A DNA stretch of 64,000 nt from Macrococcus capreoli. GTDB taxonomy: Bacteria > Bacillota > Bacilli > Staphylococcales > Staphylococcaceae. A program made the translations under genes and the position numbers. Below, piece by piece: positions 1-9,326 of the stretch (its first letter is position 1; the number at the start of each line of letters is the position of its first letter). The stretch is from contig NZ_JAOTIS010000005.1 of the NCBI RefSeq assembly GCF_025628935.1, forward strand, positions 80,692-144,691, in the 5' to 3' direction. The notes beneath the pieces are model-generated. The model saw only the letters and a program-made list of their open reading frames with translations, ran no database searches and was not told the DNA's origin.

Positions 1-115
1 CAAAGCTAACAGTAAAACAATTTGAAGTGTAATGTAAAAAAATAATAATTAATTTATATAATAAAAACAATAAAGCAAATAATCAGGATAAAGCTAAAAA
101 TAAAAGGGGATAAGC
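1..115. other. AT-rich upstream segment, no gene seen
   Basis: This leading stretch is very AT-rich with runs of A and T and no open frame of note. It presumably holds the promoter of the amidohydrolase that starts at 116, whose ribosome binding site AGGGGA lies just before the ATG. I cannot pick out convincing -35 and -10 boxes. Confidence 0.4.
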
Positions 116-1228
116 ATGGACAATACGGATTTTCATGACAAGATATTGGATATTAATCGTGAATTGAATTTAAGAGCAGAAGTAAGCTGGGATGAGGAAA
201 AAACAACAAAGTATATCGAGAAATTATTTAAAGATGAGTTCGATGTGCAGCGTTTTAACAAAACTGGACTTTATATTAAAGTACCAGGCGAAATCGATAA
301 GACAATCGCATTTAGAAGTGATATTGATGCATTGCCGTATAATTTTGATGATGGTTTAAAGGTAATCCACGCATGTGGTCATGATGCGCATATGACAACG
401 TTAATCGGTTTATTGTTTAAATTAAAGATTACGAATTATAAACCGAAATATAATTTATTATTTATTTTTCAGCCGGCTGAAGAAGCGGGAAGCGGTGCAA
501 AATATGTATTAGAACATGATATATTAGATAATGTTGAATATATGTTTGGAATGCATGTGCGCCCGAAAAATGAATTAAAAGGGAATGAATTCTCAAGTAG
601 TATTCAACATGGTGCGAGTGCGACGCTTCATGTAGATATTACAACGACAGAAGGTCATGCTGGTCGTCCTTGGGAATCGATTAATAGTATTGATATTGCA
701 ATGGATTTAAATCAACAAATTAAAGGTTTAAACGATGTAAATGACCGCTCTTATTCTGTGAAAATGACAACGATTGAAACATTAGGGGGTACACATAATA
801 CGATTCCTGGTACTGTCAATTGTGTATTTGATGTTCGTGCCCAGTATAACAATACGATGGCATCGTTACAACATAATATTGATAAGATATGTGAAACAGT
901 TCGTGGACAATATGACTGCACGCTGAAATATTATTATACGAGTAATACAGTTGCAGCAGATATTAGCGATGAAGCAAAAAATATCTTATCTGAAGTTTTA
1001 CGAGAACAACAACACGAATATATAGAAACGATCGTTACGCCAGGAGCCGAAGATTTTCACACGTATTCACACGCATTACCTGAAATTAAAACAACGATGC
1101 TTGGCATTGGTTGTAACATGAATCACGGTTTACATCATCCCGAAATGAAATACGATAAAGAGTCGATATTTACTGCAATTAATATTTATTATGATGTTAT
1201 CAAAAAATTAGATAAAAAAGTAAGTTAA
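116..1228 (+). CDS. M20 family amidohydrolase (AmhX-like)
   Basis: A 370-residue cytosolic zinc amidohydrolase of peptidase family M20, the group that hydrolyses N-acyl or aminoacyl amide bonds. Visible motifs in order are FRSDIDALP (66-74), the metal site HACGHDAH (85-92), QPAEEAGSGA with the general base (119-128), GMHVRP, GHAGRP of the dimerisation lid domain, HNTIPG, and NHGLHHP near the C-terminus. Length and motifs fit AmhX or acetyl-diaminopimelate deacetylase relatives; the substrate cannot be read from sequence. It is monocistronic and is followed by a perfect hairpin before recJ. I do not recall it at this position in Staphylococcus aureus, which helps suggest a related genus. Confidence 0.85.
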   Translation: MDNTDFHDKILDINRELNLRAEVSWDEEKTTKYIEKLFKDEFDVQRFNKTGLYIKVPGEIDKTIAFRSDIDALPYNFDDGLKVIHACGHDAHMTTLIGLLFKLKITNYKPKYNLLFIFQPAEEAGSGAKYVLEHDILDNVEYMFGMHVRPKNELKGNEFSSSIQHGASATLHVDITTTEGHAGRPWESINSIDIAMDLNQQIKGLNDVNDRSYSVKMTTIETLGGTHNTIPGTVNCVFDVRAQYNNTMASLQHNIDKICETVRGQYDCTLKYYYTSNTVAADISDEAKNILSEVLREQQHEYIETIVTPGAEDFHTYSHALPEIKTTMLGIGCNMNHGLHHPEMKYDKESIFTAINIYYDVIKKLDKKVS

Positions 1229-1230
1229 TT

Positions 1231-1264
1231 TGAAGGCATTCATTTTCTAAAATGAATGCCTTCA
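1231..1264. promoter_or_regulatory. perfect 16-bp inverted repeat abutting the recJ -10 box
   Basis: TGAAGGCATTCATTTT at 1231-1246 is exactly complementary to 1249-1264 with a 2-base gap. No T tract follows on the plus strand, so it is a poor classical terminator for the upstream gene. A TATAAT box at 1267-1272 begins two bases after the repeat, so the repeat covers the -35 region of a likely recJ promoter. It could be a terminator of weak type, an operator, or both. Confidence 0.5.
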
Positions 1265-1294
1265 TGTATAATGCTAGATTGTAGGGGGATTGTT

Positions 1295-3553
1295 ATGAAC
1301 AAAATGAAATGGCAAGTGTCCAGGATAGAACAAACAATTCCTGATGACTTGATAAAAAAATATAAAATCTCTAGTATCAATCAAAAAATATTAAGTAGCC
1401 GCAATATTATTACAGAAGAACAGCTCAATGATATATTCTCAGAAGGTAAGATTCACGATCCTTACCTTCTATTTGACATGGAGAAAGCTGTGACGCGTAT
1501 AAAATCTGCAATTGATCATGCAGAGCCAATACTCGTGTATGGTGATTATGATGCAGATGGTGTAACGAGTGTGACTGTACTTGTAAAGACATTACAATCG
1601 TTGGGCGCAACGGTCGGATGGTATATTCCAAACCGCTTTACAGAAGGATACGGACCAAATGAAGAGGCTTTCCGACAAGCTGCAGATGAGGGCGTAAAGC
1701 TCATTATTACAGTGGATAATGGTATACAAGGTCATCATGAAATTGATGTGGCAAATGAACTGGGAATGGACGTCATTATTACGGATCACCATGAAATTGG
1801 TCAAACGTTACCGAATGCATTTGCTATTATTCATCCGATGCATCCAGAAGGCAACTATCCATTTCAACATTTAGCTGGCGTCGGTGTTGCTTATAAAGTG
1901 AGTCATGCACTGTTGGGTGAACCAAACGTAAACTATTTACCGTTTGTTACGATTGGTACGATTAGTGACCTTGTATCGATGACTGGAGAAAACAGAGCAT
2001 TGGTAAAGCGCGGACTAACGATATTAAATGACACACCACCTGTTGGCATAGCAGCACTATTAAAACAGGCTAAATTTAGCGGCGAAGTGAATGAAGAAAC
2101 GATAGGTTTTATTATAGGTCCGAGATTAAATGCAGTCGGACGATTAGATGATGCGCGAATCGCTGCAGAATTATTACAATTAGATGATCCTGAAGAAGCG
2201 GAATGGATTGCTGAACAAGTGGATGCCTTTAATGATGAGCGAAAGGCCATCGTCGACACAATTACTGAAGAAGCAATGATAGAAGCAGAAGAAAAAATTA
2301 ATAATGGGAATCGCTTTCTAGTACTTGCAAAAGAAAACTGGAACGAAGGCGTCGTCGGTATCGTTGCAAGTCGTATCGTAGAAAAATATCATTTACCAAC
2401 CATCGTGTTAAACATAGATTATGTTAATGATTATGCAAAAGGTTCAGCACGTAGTGTCGAACAAATATCGATGTACGAAAGTCTGGATCAAGCACGTGAA
2501 TTAATCACAAAGTTTGGTGGACACCATATGGCAGCAGGGATGACTTTACCAATTGATCATATTGAGCAGCTCGAACGTCGTATTAATCTTTATTTAGAAG
2601 AAATATTGCAAGGAGAACCAATCGTTCCTCAACTGAGTATTGATGCAGTGATTGAAATGAATGATATTACCGTAAAGAACATCAGTGATTTAACGCTGCT
2701 TCGACCTTTTGGAACAGACTTTCCAGCTCCGTGTTTAGGCATATTTAATCAAACTATTAGTGAAATTAAGCAAATAGGACAAAATGCAGCACATTTAAAG
2801 TTTAAGACGATGTCAGATTTAAATTGTTTAATGTGGCAACAAGGTGAATTAATCAATGAATTTACGGTAGGAACACAAGTTAATTTAGCTGGAACTTTAC
2901 AGTTAAACGAATGGAATGGTAATGTGTCGCCACAAATGATTGTTCAGTCAATGCAATCAGAAGCTGTAAAATTTATTGATTTTCGGAATACGCATCCGCG
3001 TAAGTTTGCATTTTTGAAAGATGAACAAGTGGCCTATGTAATTCACCCAAGTCAGCCTAAACTTAACGAATTTTATTATTATTATGGCGAATTCGTATCC
3101 GGTCATGATAAAATAGTGTTTAGAGACATTCCTGACTCTTTTGATAATTTCAAAAAAACATTTGACGCAATCGATGCAGATACGGTATATTTTATTTTCC
3201 ATAAAAAAAACCAAATCTTCTTTGAAGGTATGCCAAGTTTAGAGAAATTCAAAGTGTTGTTTAAATGTTTTAAAATGAAACCGACAATTGATTTAAAAGC
3301 TGACGGTGGATATCTTATTGACCTGCTTAAGGTTAAACCTGAAACGCTGCTCTTTATGTTATCGGTATATAAAGATTTAAACTTTATTCACCAGTCTGAT
3401 TTAACATATCAGTTAAATCCAACAATTCAAAAAGCAGATATTCAGTCATCAGAAAGCTATTTAAAAAGATTAAATGCATTAAAGTTAGAACAAACTTTCT
3501 TGTTCTCTACACTTGAACAATTGAAAGCACACATTACTTCAGATAATCATTAA
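1295..3553 (+). CDS. recJ: single-stranded-DNA-specific exonuclease RecJ
   Basis: RecJ is the 5'-3' single-strand exonuclease of recombination and mismatch repair, in the DHH phosphoesterase superfamily. The DHH core is visible as GDYDADG (83-89) and the DHH triad at 164-166; the DHHA1 motif GGHHMAAG is at 408-415. An OB-like domain and the long C-terminal region typical of Firmicute RecJ follow, giving 752 residues. An in-frame ATG exists at 1256 but lies inside the upstream hairpin; the ATG at 1295 has TAGGGGGA at proper distance and is preferred. recJ-apt-relA is the standard staphylococcal order; a TATAAT at 1267-1272 is the likely -10 box. Confidence 0.95.
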   Translation: MNKMKWQVSRIEQTIPDDLIKKYKISSINQKILSSRNIITEEQLNDIFSEGKIHDPYLLFDMEKAVTRIKSAIDHAEPILVYGDYDADGVTSVTVLVKTLQSLGATVGWYIPNRFTEGYGPNEEAFRQAADEGVKLIITVDNGIQGHHEIDVANELGMDVIITDHHEIGQTLPNAFAIIHPMHPEGNYPFQHLAGVGVAYKVSHALLGEPNVNYLPFVTIGTISDLVSMTGENRALVKRGLTILNDTPPVGIAALLKQAKFSGEVNEETIGFIIGPRLNAVGRLDDARIAAELLQLDDPEEAEWIAEQVDAFNDERKAIVDTITEEAMIEAEEKINNGNRFLVLAKENWNEGVVGIVASRIVEKYHLPTIVLNIDYVNDYAKGSARSVEQISMYESLDQARELITKFGGHHMAAGMTLPIDHIEQLERRINLYLEEILQGEPIVPQLSIDAVIEMNDITVKNISDLTLLRPFGTDFPAPCLGIFNQTISEIKQIGQNAAHLKFKTMSDLNCLMWQQGELINEFTVGTQVNLAGTLQLNEWNGNVSPQMIVQSMQSEAVKFIDFRNTHPRKFAFLKDEQVAYVIHPSQPKLNEFYYYYGEFVSGHDKIVFRDIPDSFDNFKKTFDAIDADTVYFIFHKKNQIFFEGMPSLEKFKVLFKCFKMKPTIDLKADGGYLIDLLKVKPETLLFMLSVYKDLNFIHQSDLTYQLNPTIQKADIQSSESYLKRLNALKLEQTFLFSTLEQLKAHITSDNH

Positions 3554-3582
3554 AAAAATGAATAGACCATGGAGGCACATCA

Positions 3583-4104
3583 ATGGATTTAAAAAAGTAT
3601 ATTGCAGAAGTGAAAGATTGGCCGAAAGCAGGCATCAGCTTTAAAGATATTACAACATTAATGGACAATGGAGAAGCGTATTCATATGCTACTGATCAAA
3701 TTGTTGCATTTGCAAAAGAAAAACAAATTGATATCGTCGTAGGACCTGAAGCACGCGGATTTATTATCGGTTGTCCAGTCGCTTATGCAATGGGTATCGG
3801 TTTCGCACCAGTACGTAAAGAAGGTAAATTACCACGTGAAGTGATTCGTTACGAATATGATTTAGAATATGGTAGTAACGTCTTAACGATGCATAAAGAT
3901 GCGATTAAACCGGGACAACGTGTATTAATTACAGATGATTTACTCGCAACAGGTGGGACGATTGAAGCGACAATTAAATTAATCGAACAGCTTGGTGGTA
4001 TTGTAGCTGGTATTGCATTTATCATCGATTTAAAATATTTAAATGGTATGGAAAAATTAAAAGGCTATGACGTATTAACATTAGTAGAATATGACGCAGA
4101 ATAG
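3583..4104 (+). CDS. apt: adenine phosphoribosyltransferase
   Basis: Apt salvages adenine, joining it to PRPP to give AMP and pyrophosphate in the cytosol. The type I phosphoribosyltransferase PRPP loop is [13 protein letters not shown] (114-126), and VGPEARGF (53-60) is typical of Apt. Its 173 residues match the family. A GGAGG sits ahead of the ATG, 29 bases behind recJ, so the two are probably co-transcribed. A rho-independent terminator follows directly. Neighbouring relA links purine pools to the stringent response in this conserved cluster. Confidence 0.95.
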   Translation: MDLKKYIAEVKDWPKAGISFKDITTLMDNGEAYSYATDQIVAFAKEKQIDIVVGPEARGFIIGCPVAYAMGIGFAPVRKEGKLPREVIRYEYDLEYGSNVLTMHKDAIKPGQRVLITDDLLATGGTIEATIKLIEQLGGIVAGIAFIIDLKYLNGMEKLKGYDVLTLVEYDAE

Positions 4105-4116
4105 TGAAATATTTGT

Positions 4117-4157
4117 AAAAAAGATTGAGTTGCAATAAATTGACTCAGTCTTTTTTA
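4117..4157 (+). terminator. rho-independent terminator after apt
   Basis: AAAAAAGATTGAGT pairs with ACTCAGTCTTTTTT around an 11-base loop, with one G-U pair, and ends in a T run. It separates recJ-apt from relA. Confidence 0.8.
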
Positions 4158-4164
4158 TATTTCA

Positions 4165-4193
4165 TTTAAAAATACGTGATAATATAGTATTAT
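4165..4193 (+). promoter_or_regulatory. predicted sigma-A promoter for relA
   Basis: TTTAAA (4165-4170), a 17-base spacer and TATTAT (4188-4193) lie just ahead of the relA ribosome binding site AGAGGTGGTG. Confidence 0.55.
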
Positions 4194-4223
4194 TAATACA
4201 TTATAAAAAGAGGTGGTGATAGA

Positions 4224-6413
4224 ATGAACAATGAATATCCTTATACAAAAGACGATGTCCTTGCAATGACGAAAGCGTATTTATCAGAAGAGGACTATCA
4301 ATTCGTTGTAAAAAGCTATCAACTTGCCGAGAAAGCGCACACAGGTCAGTTCAGAAAAAATGGTTTACCTTATATTATGCATCCGATTCAAGTGGCTGGT
4401 ATATTAGCAGAAATGAAATTAGATGGTCCGACGATTGTCGCTGGATTTCTGCATGATGTTGTGGAGGACACGCCTTATACTTATGAAGATTTAAAGGCAA
4501 TGTTTAATGAAGAAGTCGCGTACATAGTTGATGGTGTAACGAAATTAGAAAAAGTAAAATATCGTTCAAAAGCCGAACAACAAGCTGAGAATCACCGCAA
4601 GTTATTTATTGCTATCGCAAAAGATGTGCGTGTCATCCTCGTAAAATTAGCAGATAGATTACATAATATGCGTACGTTAAAAGCGATGCCGCATGAAAAA
4701 CAAGTCCGTATTGCTAAAGAAACGTTAGAAATTTATTCTCCATTAGCGCATCGATTAGGGATTAACACAATTAAATGGGAACTGGAAGATATCTCATTGC
4801 GCTATATTGATAGTATTCAATATTTTAGAATCGTTCATTTAATGAAGAAGAAACGTAGTGAACGTGAAGCTTATATTGAAAATGCAATTGAAAATATTCG
4901 TAAAGAAATGATGATAACAGGTATTGAAGGCGATATTACAGGTCGACCTAAGCATATTTATAGTATTTATCGCAAAATGGTTAAACAAAAGAAACATTTC
5001 GATCAAATCTTTGATTTATTAGCTATCAGAATCATTGTTGATTCTATTAAAGATTGTTATGCAGTATTAGGACTTGTGCATACATTATGGAAGCCCATGC
5101 CAGGTCGATTTAAAGATTATATTGCGATGCCGAAACCGAATATGTATCAGTCATTACATACTACAGTAGTAGGACCAAATGGTGATCCGCTTGAAATACA
5201 AATCAGAACACATGAAATGCATGAAATTGCAGAACATGGGGTAGCAGCACACTGGGCCTATAAAGAAGGAAAGACGTTAGTCAATCCAGATGAAGCGAAA
5301 AGCTTAAGTAAGATGAGCTGGATGAAAGAAATTGAAGAAACGGATTCAACGTCTCCTGACGCAGAAGCATTTATGGAATCATTGAAATACGATTTGCAAT
5401 CTGATAAAGTTTACGTCTTTACACCAGAAAGCGATGTTGTTGAATTACCAATTGGTGCTGTACCGATAGACTTTGCATATGCTGTACATAGTGAAGTCGG
5501 TAACAAAATGATCGGTGCTAAAGTCAATGGGAAGATTGTGCCGATTGATTATGTGTTACAAACCGGCGATATTATTGAAATACGTACATCTAAACATTCA
5601 TATGGACCAAGTCGCGACTGGTTAAAGATATGTAAATCAGCTAGCGCTAAAAGTAAAATTAAAAGCTTCTTTAAAAAGCAGGATCGTTCAAGCAATGTTG
5701 AAAAAGGTAAATTCATGATCGAAGCTGAATTTAAAGAACAACATATTAATATGGATGACATCATGGTTGAAGAAAATATATCAGTAGTAATTGATAAATA
5801 TAATTTTTCAACGATTGATGATGTGTATGCAGCTGTTGGGTTTGGTGGTTTAACTGCTTCAGCTGTTGTTAACAAATTAACGGAGCGCTATCGCATAAAA
5901 GAAAAAGAACAACGTTTAAATCAAGTTCAGGAAGTCAATAAAACGTTAAATGTGAAGCGAGATATCCAAACAGAAACTGGTGTTTATGTTGAAGGCATGG
6001 ATAACATGCTGATTAAATTATCGAAATGTTGTAATCCTATACCGGGCGATGAAATCCTCGGTTATATCACAAAAGGCCATGGTGTGAAAGTGCACCGTGC
6101 AGAGTGTCCAAATATTATTAACGAAACTGAACGTATCATCGATGTAGAGTGGGTTAAAGCATCTGAAAATAAAACGTATCAAGTTGATCTTGAAATCACT
6201 GCATATGATCGCCTCGGATTATTAAATGAAGTATTACAGGCAGTCAATGCGACGAAGACTACATTGACACAAGTTATCGGTAAAGCAGATATTGATAAAA
6301 ATGCTAAAATCAATATTAGTATTATGGTTAAAAATGTGAACGAACTGATGCGTGTCGTAGATAAAATTAAACAACTTGGTGATATATATACTGTCACTAG
6401 AATATTAAATTGA
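4224..6413 (+). CDS. relA: bifunctional (p)ppGpp synthetase/hydrolase Rel
   Basis: Long RelA/SpoT homolog that makes and degrades the alarmone (p)ppGpp on the ribosome during amino-acid starvation. Domain order: HD hydrolase with intact HDVVED (77-82), so hydrolysis should be active; synthetase domain with YQSLHTT from residue 308; TGS domain around 395-455; conserved cysteine region with CCNPIPGD near 600; C-terminal ACT domain from about 655. At 729 residues it is full length. It begins with its own promoter after the apt terminator and is immediately followed by dtd, which starts 11 bases after its stop. Confidence 0.96.
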   Translation: MNNEYPYTKDDVLAMTKAYLSEEDYQFVVKSYQLAEKAHTGQFRKNGLPYIMHPIQVAGILAEMKLDGPTIVAGFLHDVVEDTPYTYEDLKAMFNEEVAYIVDGVTKLEKVKYRSKAEQQAENHRKLFIAIAKDVRVILVKLADRLHNMRTLKAMPHEKQVRIAKETLEIYSPLAHRLGINTIKWELEDISLRYIDSIQYFRIVHLMKKKRSEREAYIENAIENIRKEMMITGIEGDITGRPKHIYSIYRKMVKQKKHFDQIFDLLAIRIIVDSIKDCYAVLGLVHTLWKPMPGRFKDYIAMPKPNMYQSLHTTVVGPNGDPLEIQIRTHEMHEIAEHGVAAHWAYKEGKTLVNPDEAKSLSKMSWMKEIEETDSTSPDAEAFMESLKYDLQSDKVYVFTPESDVVELPIGAVPIDFAYAVHSEVGNKMIGAKVNGKIVPIDYVLQTGDIIEIRTSKHSYGPSRDWLKICKSASAKSKIKSFFKKQDRSSNVEKGKFMIEAEFKEQHINMDDIMVEENISVVIDKYNFSTIDDVYAAVGFGGLTASAVVNKLTERYRIKEKEQRLNQVQEVNKTLNVKRDIQTETGVYVEGMDNMLIKLSKCCNPIPGDEILGYITKGHGVKVHRAECPNIINETERIIDVEWVKASENKTYQVDLEITAYDRLGLLNEVLQAVNATKTTLTQVIGKADIDKNAKINISIMVKNVNELMRVVDKIKQLGDIYTVTRILN

Positions 6414-6423
6414 GGTGTCCATC

Positions 6424-6876
6424 ATGCGTGTCGTATTACAGAAAGTGAAACAAGCATCTGTTACAGCAGATAACTATTATCAATCCATTGAGCAAGGGTT
6501 CTGCTTATTTGTAGGCATTGGTGAGCATACGACTGAGGAAGATTTACATGCTGTTGCTAAGAAAATTGCAAATACACGCCTTTTTGAAGACGATGCTGGT
6601 AAAATGAATTTATCCATTCATGACGTCAAAGGTAAAATATTATCCATATCACAATTTACATTGTATGCAAATGTGAAAAAGGGGAATCGTCCAAGTTTTA
6701 CTGATGCGAAGACACCTGACATTGCTGAAGCAATGTATCATCAATTTAATGACTTGCTTAAATCATATGGTATTGACGTGCTCCCAGGAGCATTTGGCGA
6801 ATCGATGGAGATTGATTTAATCAATGATGGTCCGGTTACGATTTTATTTGAAAGTATCGAAGGTAAAATACAATGA
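6424..6876 (+). CDS. dtd: D-aminoacyl-tRNA deacylase
   Basis: Dtd removes D-amino acids (and glycine mischarged on tRNA-Ala) from tRNA. The N-terminus MRVVLQKVKQASVT, the SQFTLYA segment and the C-terminal NDGPVTI, which carries the cross-subunit Gly-Pro motif, identify the family. An in-frame GTG at 6415 is part of the ribosome binding site GAGGTG, so the ATG at 6424 is the start, giving 150 residues as expected. The stop overlaps the lytH start (ATGA), indicating translational coupling. Confidence 0.94.
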   Translation: MRVVLQKVKQASVTADNYYQSIEQGFCLFVGIGEHTTEEDLHAVAKKIANTRLFEDDAGKMNLSIHDVKGKILSISQFTLYANVKKGNRPSFTDAKTPDIAEAMYHQFNDLLKSYGIDVLPGAFGESMEIDLINDGPVTILFESIEGKIQ

Positions 6877-7733
6877 AAAAAATTGATTTAAGACCGATAC
6901 AAAGATCAAGACCTTTACGTCTCGTTTTATTATCACTTTTAATAATCTTAATTGTTACCTTACTGTTCTGGTTATTCACGAAACAAAAAGCTGAACCGAC
7001 GCAACTATCTATGAAAGAAGATAGTGAGCTGCGAACAGGTCCACAGGCATTTTATCCAGTCATTTTTAATGTGAGTAAAGGTGATACATTTAAAATATTA
7101 AAACATACGGGTAAATGGTATTACGTCGATAATGGTAAGAAAAAGGGCTGGATTGCGGGCTGGCATACCAATTTAAATATAAAAAAAGATACAGTAACAG
7201 GCGCGAATCCTTTCAAAGGTAAAGTTGTATTACTCGACCCGGGACATGGTGGAAGTGATCAAGGCGCTTCCAGTAAAGCTGGCACGGTAGAAAAAGAAAT
7301 TACACTTGCAACTGGTATGATGCTCAAGCAAAAGCTTGAAGATGCCGGAGCGACTGTAGTTATGACAAGAACGACGGATGAATACGTCAAGCTGGATGAC
7401 CGTAAAGGTGCTGCTGATGTATTTATTAGTATTCATGCAGACGCACTAGCCTCGTCGAATCCACATGGTTTAACCGTTTATTATTATCATGATAAACAAA
7501 AGGCGCTTGCTGATACGTTGCATCTGGCGATTAAACAAAAAGCATTATTATCAGATCGTGGTGTTCGTATCGAAAATTATCAAGTGATACGTCAGACAAA
7601 ATCACCAGCAGTGTTATTAGAACTAGGTTATATCAGTAATCCTACAGATGAAAAGTTAATGAATGATAAAGTATATCGACAAATTATTACGACGAGTATC
7701 GTAGATGGTTTGCGCAATTACTTTTCTTATTAA
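6873..7733 (+). CDS. lytH: membrane-anchored N-acetylmuramoyl-L-alanine amidase LytH
   Basis: LytH removes stem peptides from nascent peptidoglycan outside the membrane; in S. aureus it needs the membrane partner ActH, which is not in this window. An N-terminal transmembrane helix (about 17-36) is followed by an SH3b domain (about 45-105) and an Amidase_3 domain. Zinc ligands and catalytic residues are all present: H125 in DPGHGG, E142 in KEIT, H188 in SIHAD and E250 in LLELGYISN. Its 286 residues match LytH. It overlaps the dtd stop by four bases and ends just ahead of the hisS leader promoter. Confidence 0.93.
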   Translation: MKKIDLRPIQRSRPLRLVLLSLLIILIVTLLFWLFTKQKAEPTQLSMKEDSELRTGPQAFYPVIFNVSKGDTFKILKHTGKWYYVDNGKKKGWIAGWHTNLNIKKDTVTGANPFKGKVVLLDPGHGGSDQGASSKAGTVEKEITLATGMMLKQKLEDAGATVVMTRTTDEYVKLDDRKGAADVFISIHADALASSNPHGLTVYYYHDKQKALADTLHLAIKQKALLSDRGVRIENYQVIRQTKSPAVLLELGYISNPTDEKLMNDKVYRQIITTSIVDGLRNYFSY

Positions 7734-7734
7734 C

Positions 7735-7763
7735 TTGACTTTAGTGAGTTAACTTAGTAATAT
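7735..7763 (+). promoter_or_regulatory. predicted sigma-A promoter for the hisS leader
   Basis: TTGACT (7735-7740), a 17-base spacer and TAATAT (7758-7763) begin right at the lytH stop. Transcription would start near 7770, giving a leader of about 290 bases before hisS. Confidence 0.7.
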
Positions 7764-7769
7764 AAACCT

Positions 7770-8025
7770 ATTCAAACTTAACAATAAGCCGTTTTAATCT
7801 ATCATTTATAAGAAATTTATTGAATAGAGACATCTAAATTTGCTGAAATTAGATGATAAATACTTATATTGTGTAACAATAGATGAGGCTGTGATATGAA
7901 AGTATCACCGTTTTACATGCGTTAAATGTACTGGAGTGGGTACGCGTTTAGTACCAATTAGGGTGGCAACACGGAATATTTTACGTCCCTTATGCATTAT
8001 TTATGATGCATAAGGGACTTTTTTA
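7770..8025 (+). promoter_or_regulatory. T-box leader of hisS-aspS
   Basis: A tRNA-sensing T-box riboswitch. The stem I apical part is visible: CATCTAA, the 11-base loop at 7839-7849 and TTAGATG, flanked by ATTTAT/ATAAAT and TATAAG/CTTATA pairings. The T-box sequence AGGGTGGCAACACGGA lies at about 7960-7975. A terminator hairpin follows (7985-8018) with GTCCCTTATGCAT pairing to its complement and a T run. The antiterminator bulge is TGGC; its last base normally pairs with the tRNA discriminator, so C implies G73, as in tRNA-Asp or tRNA-Asn rather than tRNA-His. The specifier is uncertain; AAC at 7875-7877 falls in the predicted specifier loop. Confidence 0.85.
7985..8025 (+). terminator. T-box regulated terminator ahead of hisS
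   Basis: GTCCCTTATGCAT and its complement form a 13-bp stem followed by a run of T. Its 5' arm overlaps the antiterminator, as in every T-box. Confidence 0.85.
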
Positions 8026-8062
8026 TTAGATGACGTTTTTATGATATGAGGAGGAAATCATT

Positions 8063-9325
8063 ATGATTAATATACCTAGAGGTACGCAAGATATTTTACC
8101 AAGTGAAACACCGAAATGGCGTTATATCGAAAATCAACTACATGCAATTGCAGCATCATTTAATTATAAAGAAATACGTACACCTATTTTTGAATCAACG
8201 GACCTATTTGCCAGAGGTGTGGGAGATACGACAGATATCGTTCAGAAAGAAATGTACACATTTAAAGATAAAGGTGACAGAAGCATTACGCTTCGTCCTG
8301 AAGGTACAGCAGCAGTCGTAAGAAGTTATATTGAAAATAAAATGAATGGTGATGCAAATCAACCAATCAAATTGTATTACAATGGCCCGATGTTTCGATA
8401 TGAACGTAAACAAAAAGGACGCTATCGTCAATTCGTACAATTTGGTGTAGAAGCAATCGGCGCTGAAAATCCAGCGATGGATGCAGAAGTGATTCATATG
8501 ATTTATACCATCTATAAATCTTTTGGTTTAAAGCATATTAAGATTGTCTTAAATTCTATCGGTGATATGGAAAGTCGTACCACATATAAAGAAGCGTTAG
8601 TGAAACACTTTGAGCCTCATATTGAACATTTCTGTAATGACTGTAAGAACCGTTTGCATACTAATCCGATGCGTATATTAGATTGTAAAGTGGATCGTGA
8701 TCAGCCATCTGTAAAAAATGCACCGAAAATAACTGAATACTTAAATGACTATTCTTTAAATTATTATAAAGAAGTGAAGCGCTATTTAGATTTATTAAAC
8801 GTGCCTTACGTTGAAGATGCGAATTTAGTACGTGGATTAGATTATTACACACATACAGCATTTGAAGTGATGAGTGATGCTGAAGGATTTGGTGCTATTA
8901 CGACTTTATGTGGTGGTGGACGTTATAACGGTTTATTAGAAATGTTAGATGGACCAAAAGAAACAGGTATTGGATTTGCGTTAAGTATCGAGCGTTTATT
9001 ACTTGCAATTGAAGCGGAAGGTATCACATTAGATATTGAAGATCAAATTGATTTATATATCGTCACAATGCCGGAAACAGTTGATGCAGGGATTAAAATA
9101 TTAGCTGATTTACGTAATAATGGCATAAAAGCTGATATCGATTATTTAAACCGAAAAATGAAAGGTCAGATGAAACAGGCAGACCGAATTCATGCTAAAA
9201 ATACGATCGTATTAGGTTCGAATGAGCTTGAGAGCGGTAAGATAAATGTAAAATCTATGGTAACAGGGGAAAGTACTGAAATTGACATTGATCAATTAGC
9301 ATCATTCATTAAAGGAGAGAAATAA
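8063..9325 (+). CDS. hisS: histidyl-tRNA synthetase
   Basis: Class II aminoacyl-tRNA synthetase charging tRNA-His. The N-terminus [10 protein letters not shown] is typical. Motif 2 region reads [18 protein letters not shown]; the histidine-binding HisA motif [15 protein letters not shown] and the glycine-rich [10 protein letters not shown] follow, then the C-terminal anticodon-binding domain with Y-x-N-R-K-M-K-G. It is 420 residues, full length. A strong GAGGAGGA precedes the ATG. It forms an operon with aspS, one base apart, under the T-box leader. Confidence 0.96.
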   Translation: MINIPRGTQDILPSETPKWRYIENQLHAIAASFNYKEIRTPIFESTDLFARGVGDTTDIVQKEMYTFKDKGDRSITLRPEGTAAVVRSYIENKMNGDANQPIKLYYNGPMFRYERKQKGRYRQFVQFGVEAIGAENPAMDAEVIHMIYTIYKSFGLKHIKIVLNSIGDMESRTTYKEALVKHFEPHIEHFCNDCKNRLHTNPMRILDCKVDRDQPSVKNAPKITEYLNDYSLNYYKEVKRYLDLLNVPYVEDANLVRGLDYYTHTAFEVMSDAEGFGAITTLCGGGRYNGLLEMLDGPKETGIGFALSIERLLLAIEAEGITLDIEDQIDLYIVTMPETVDAGIKILADLRNNGIKADIDYLNRKMKGQMKQADRIHAKNTIVLGSNELESGKINVKSMVTGESTEIDIDQLASFIKGEK

Positions 9326-9326
9326 C

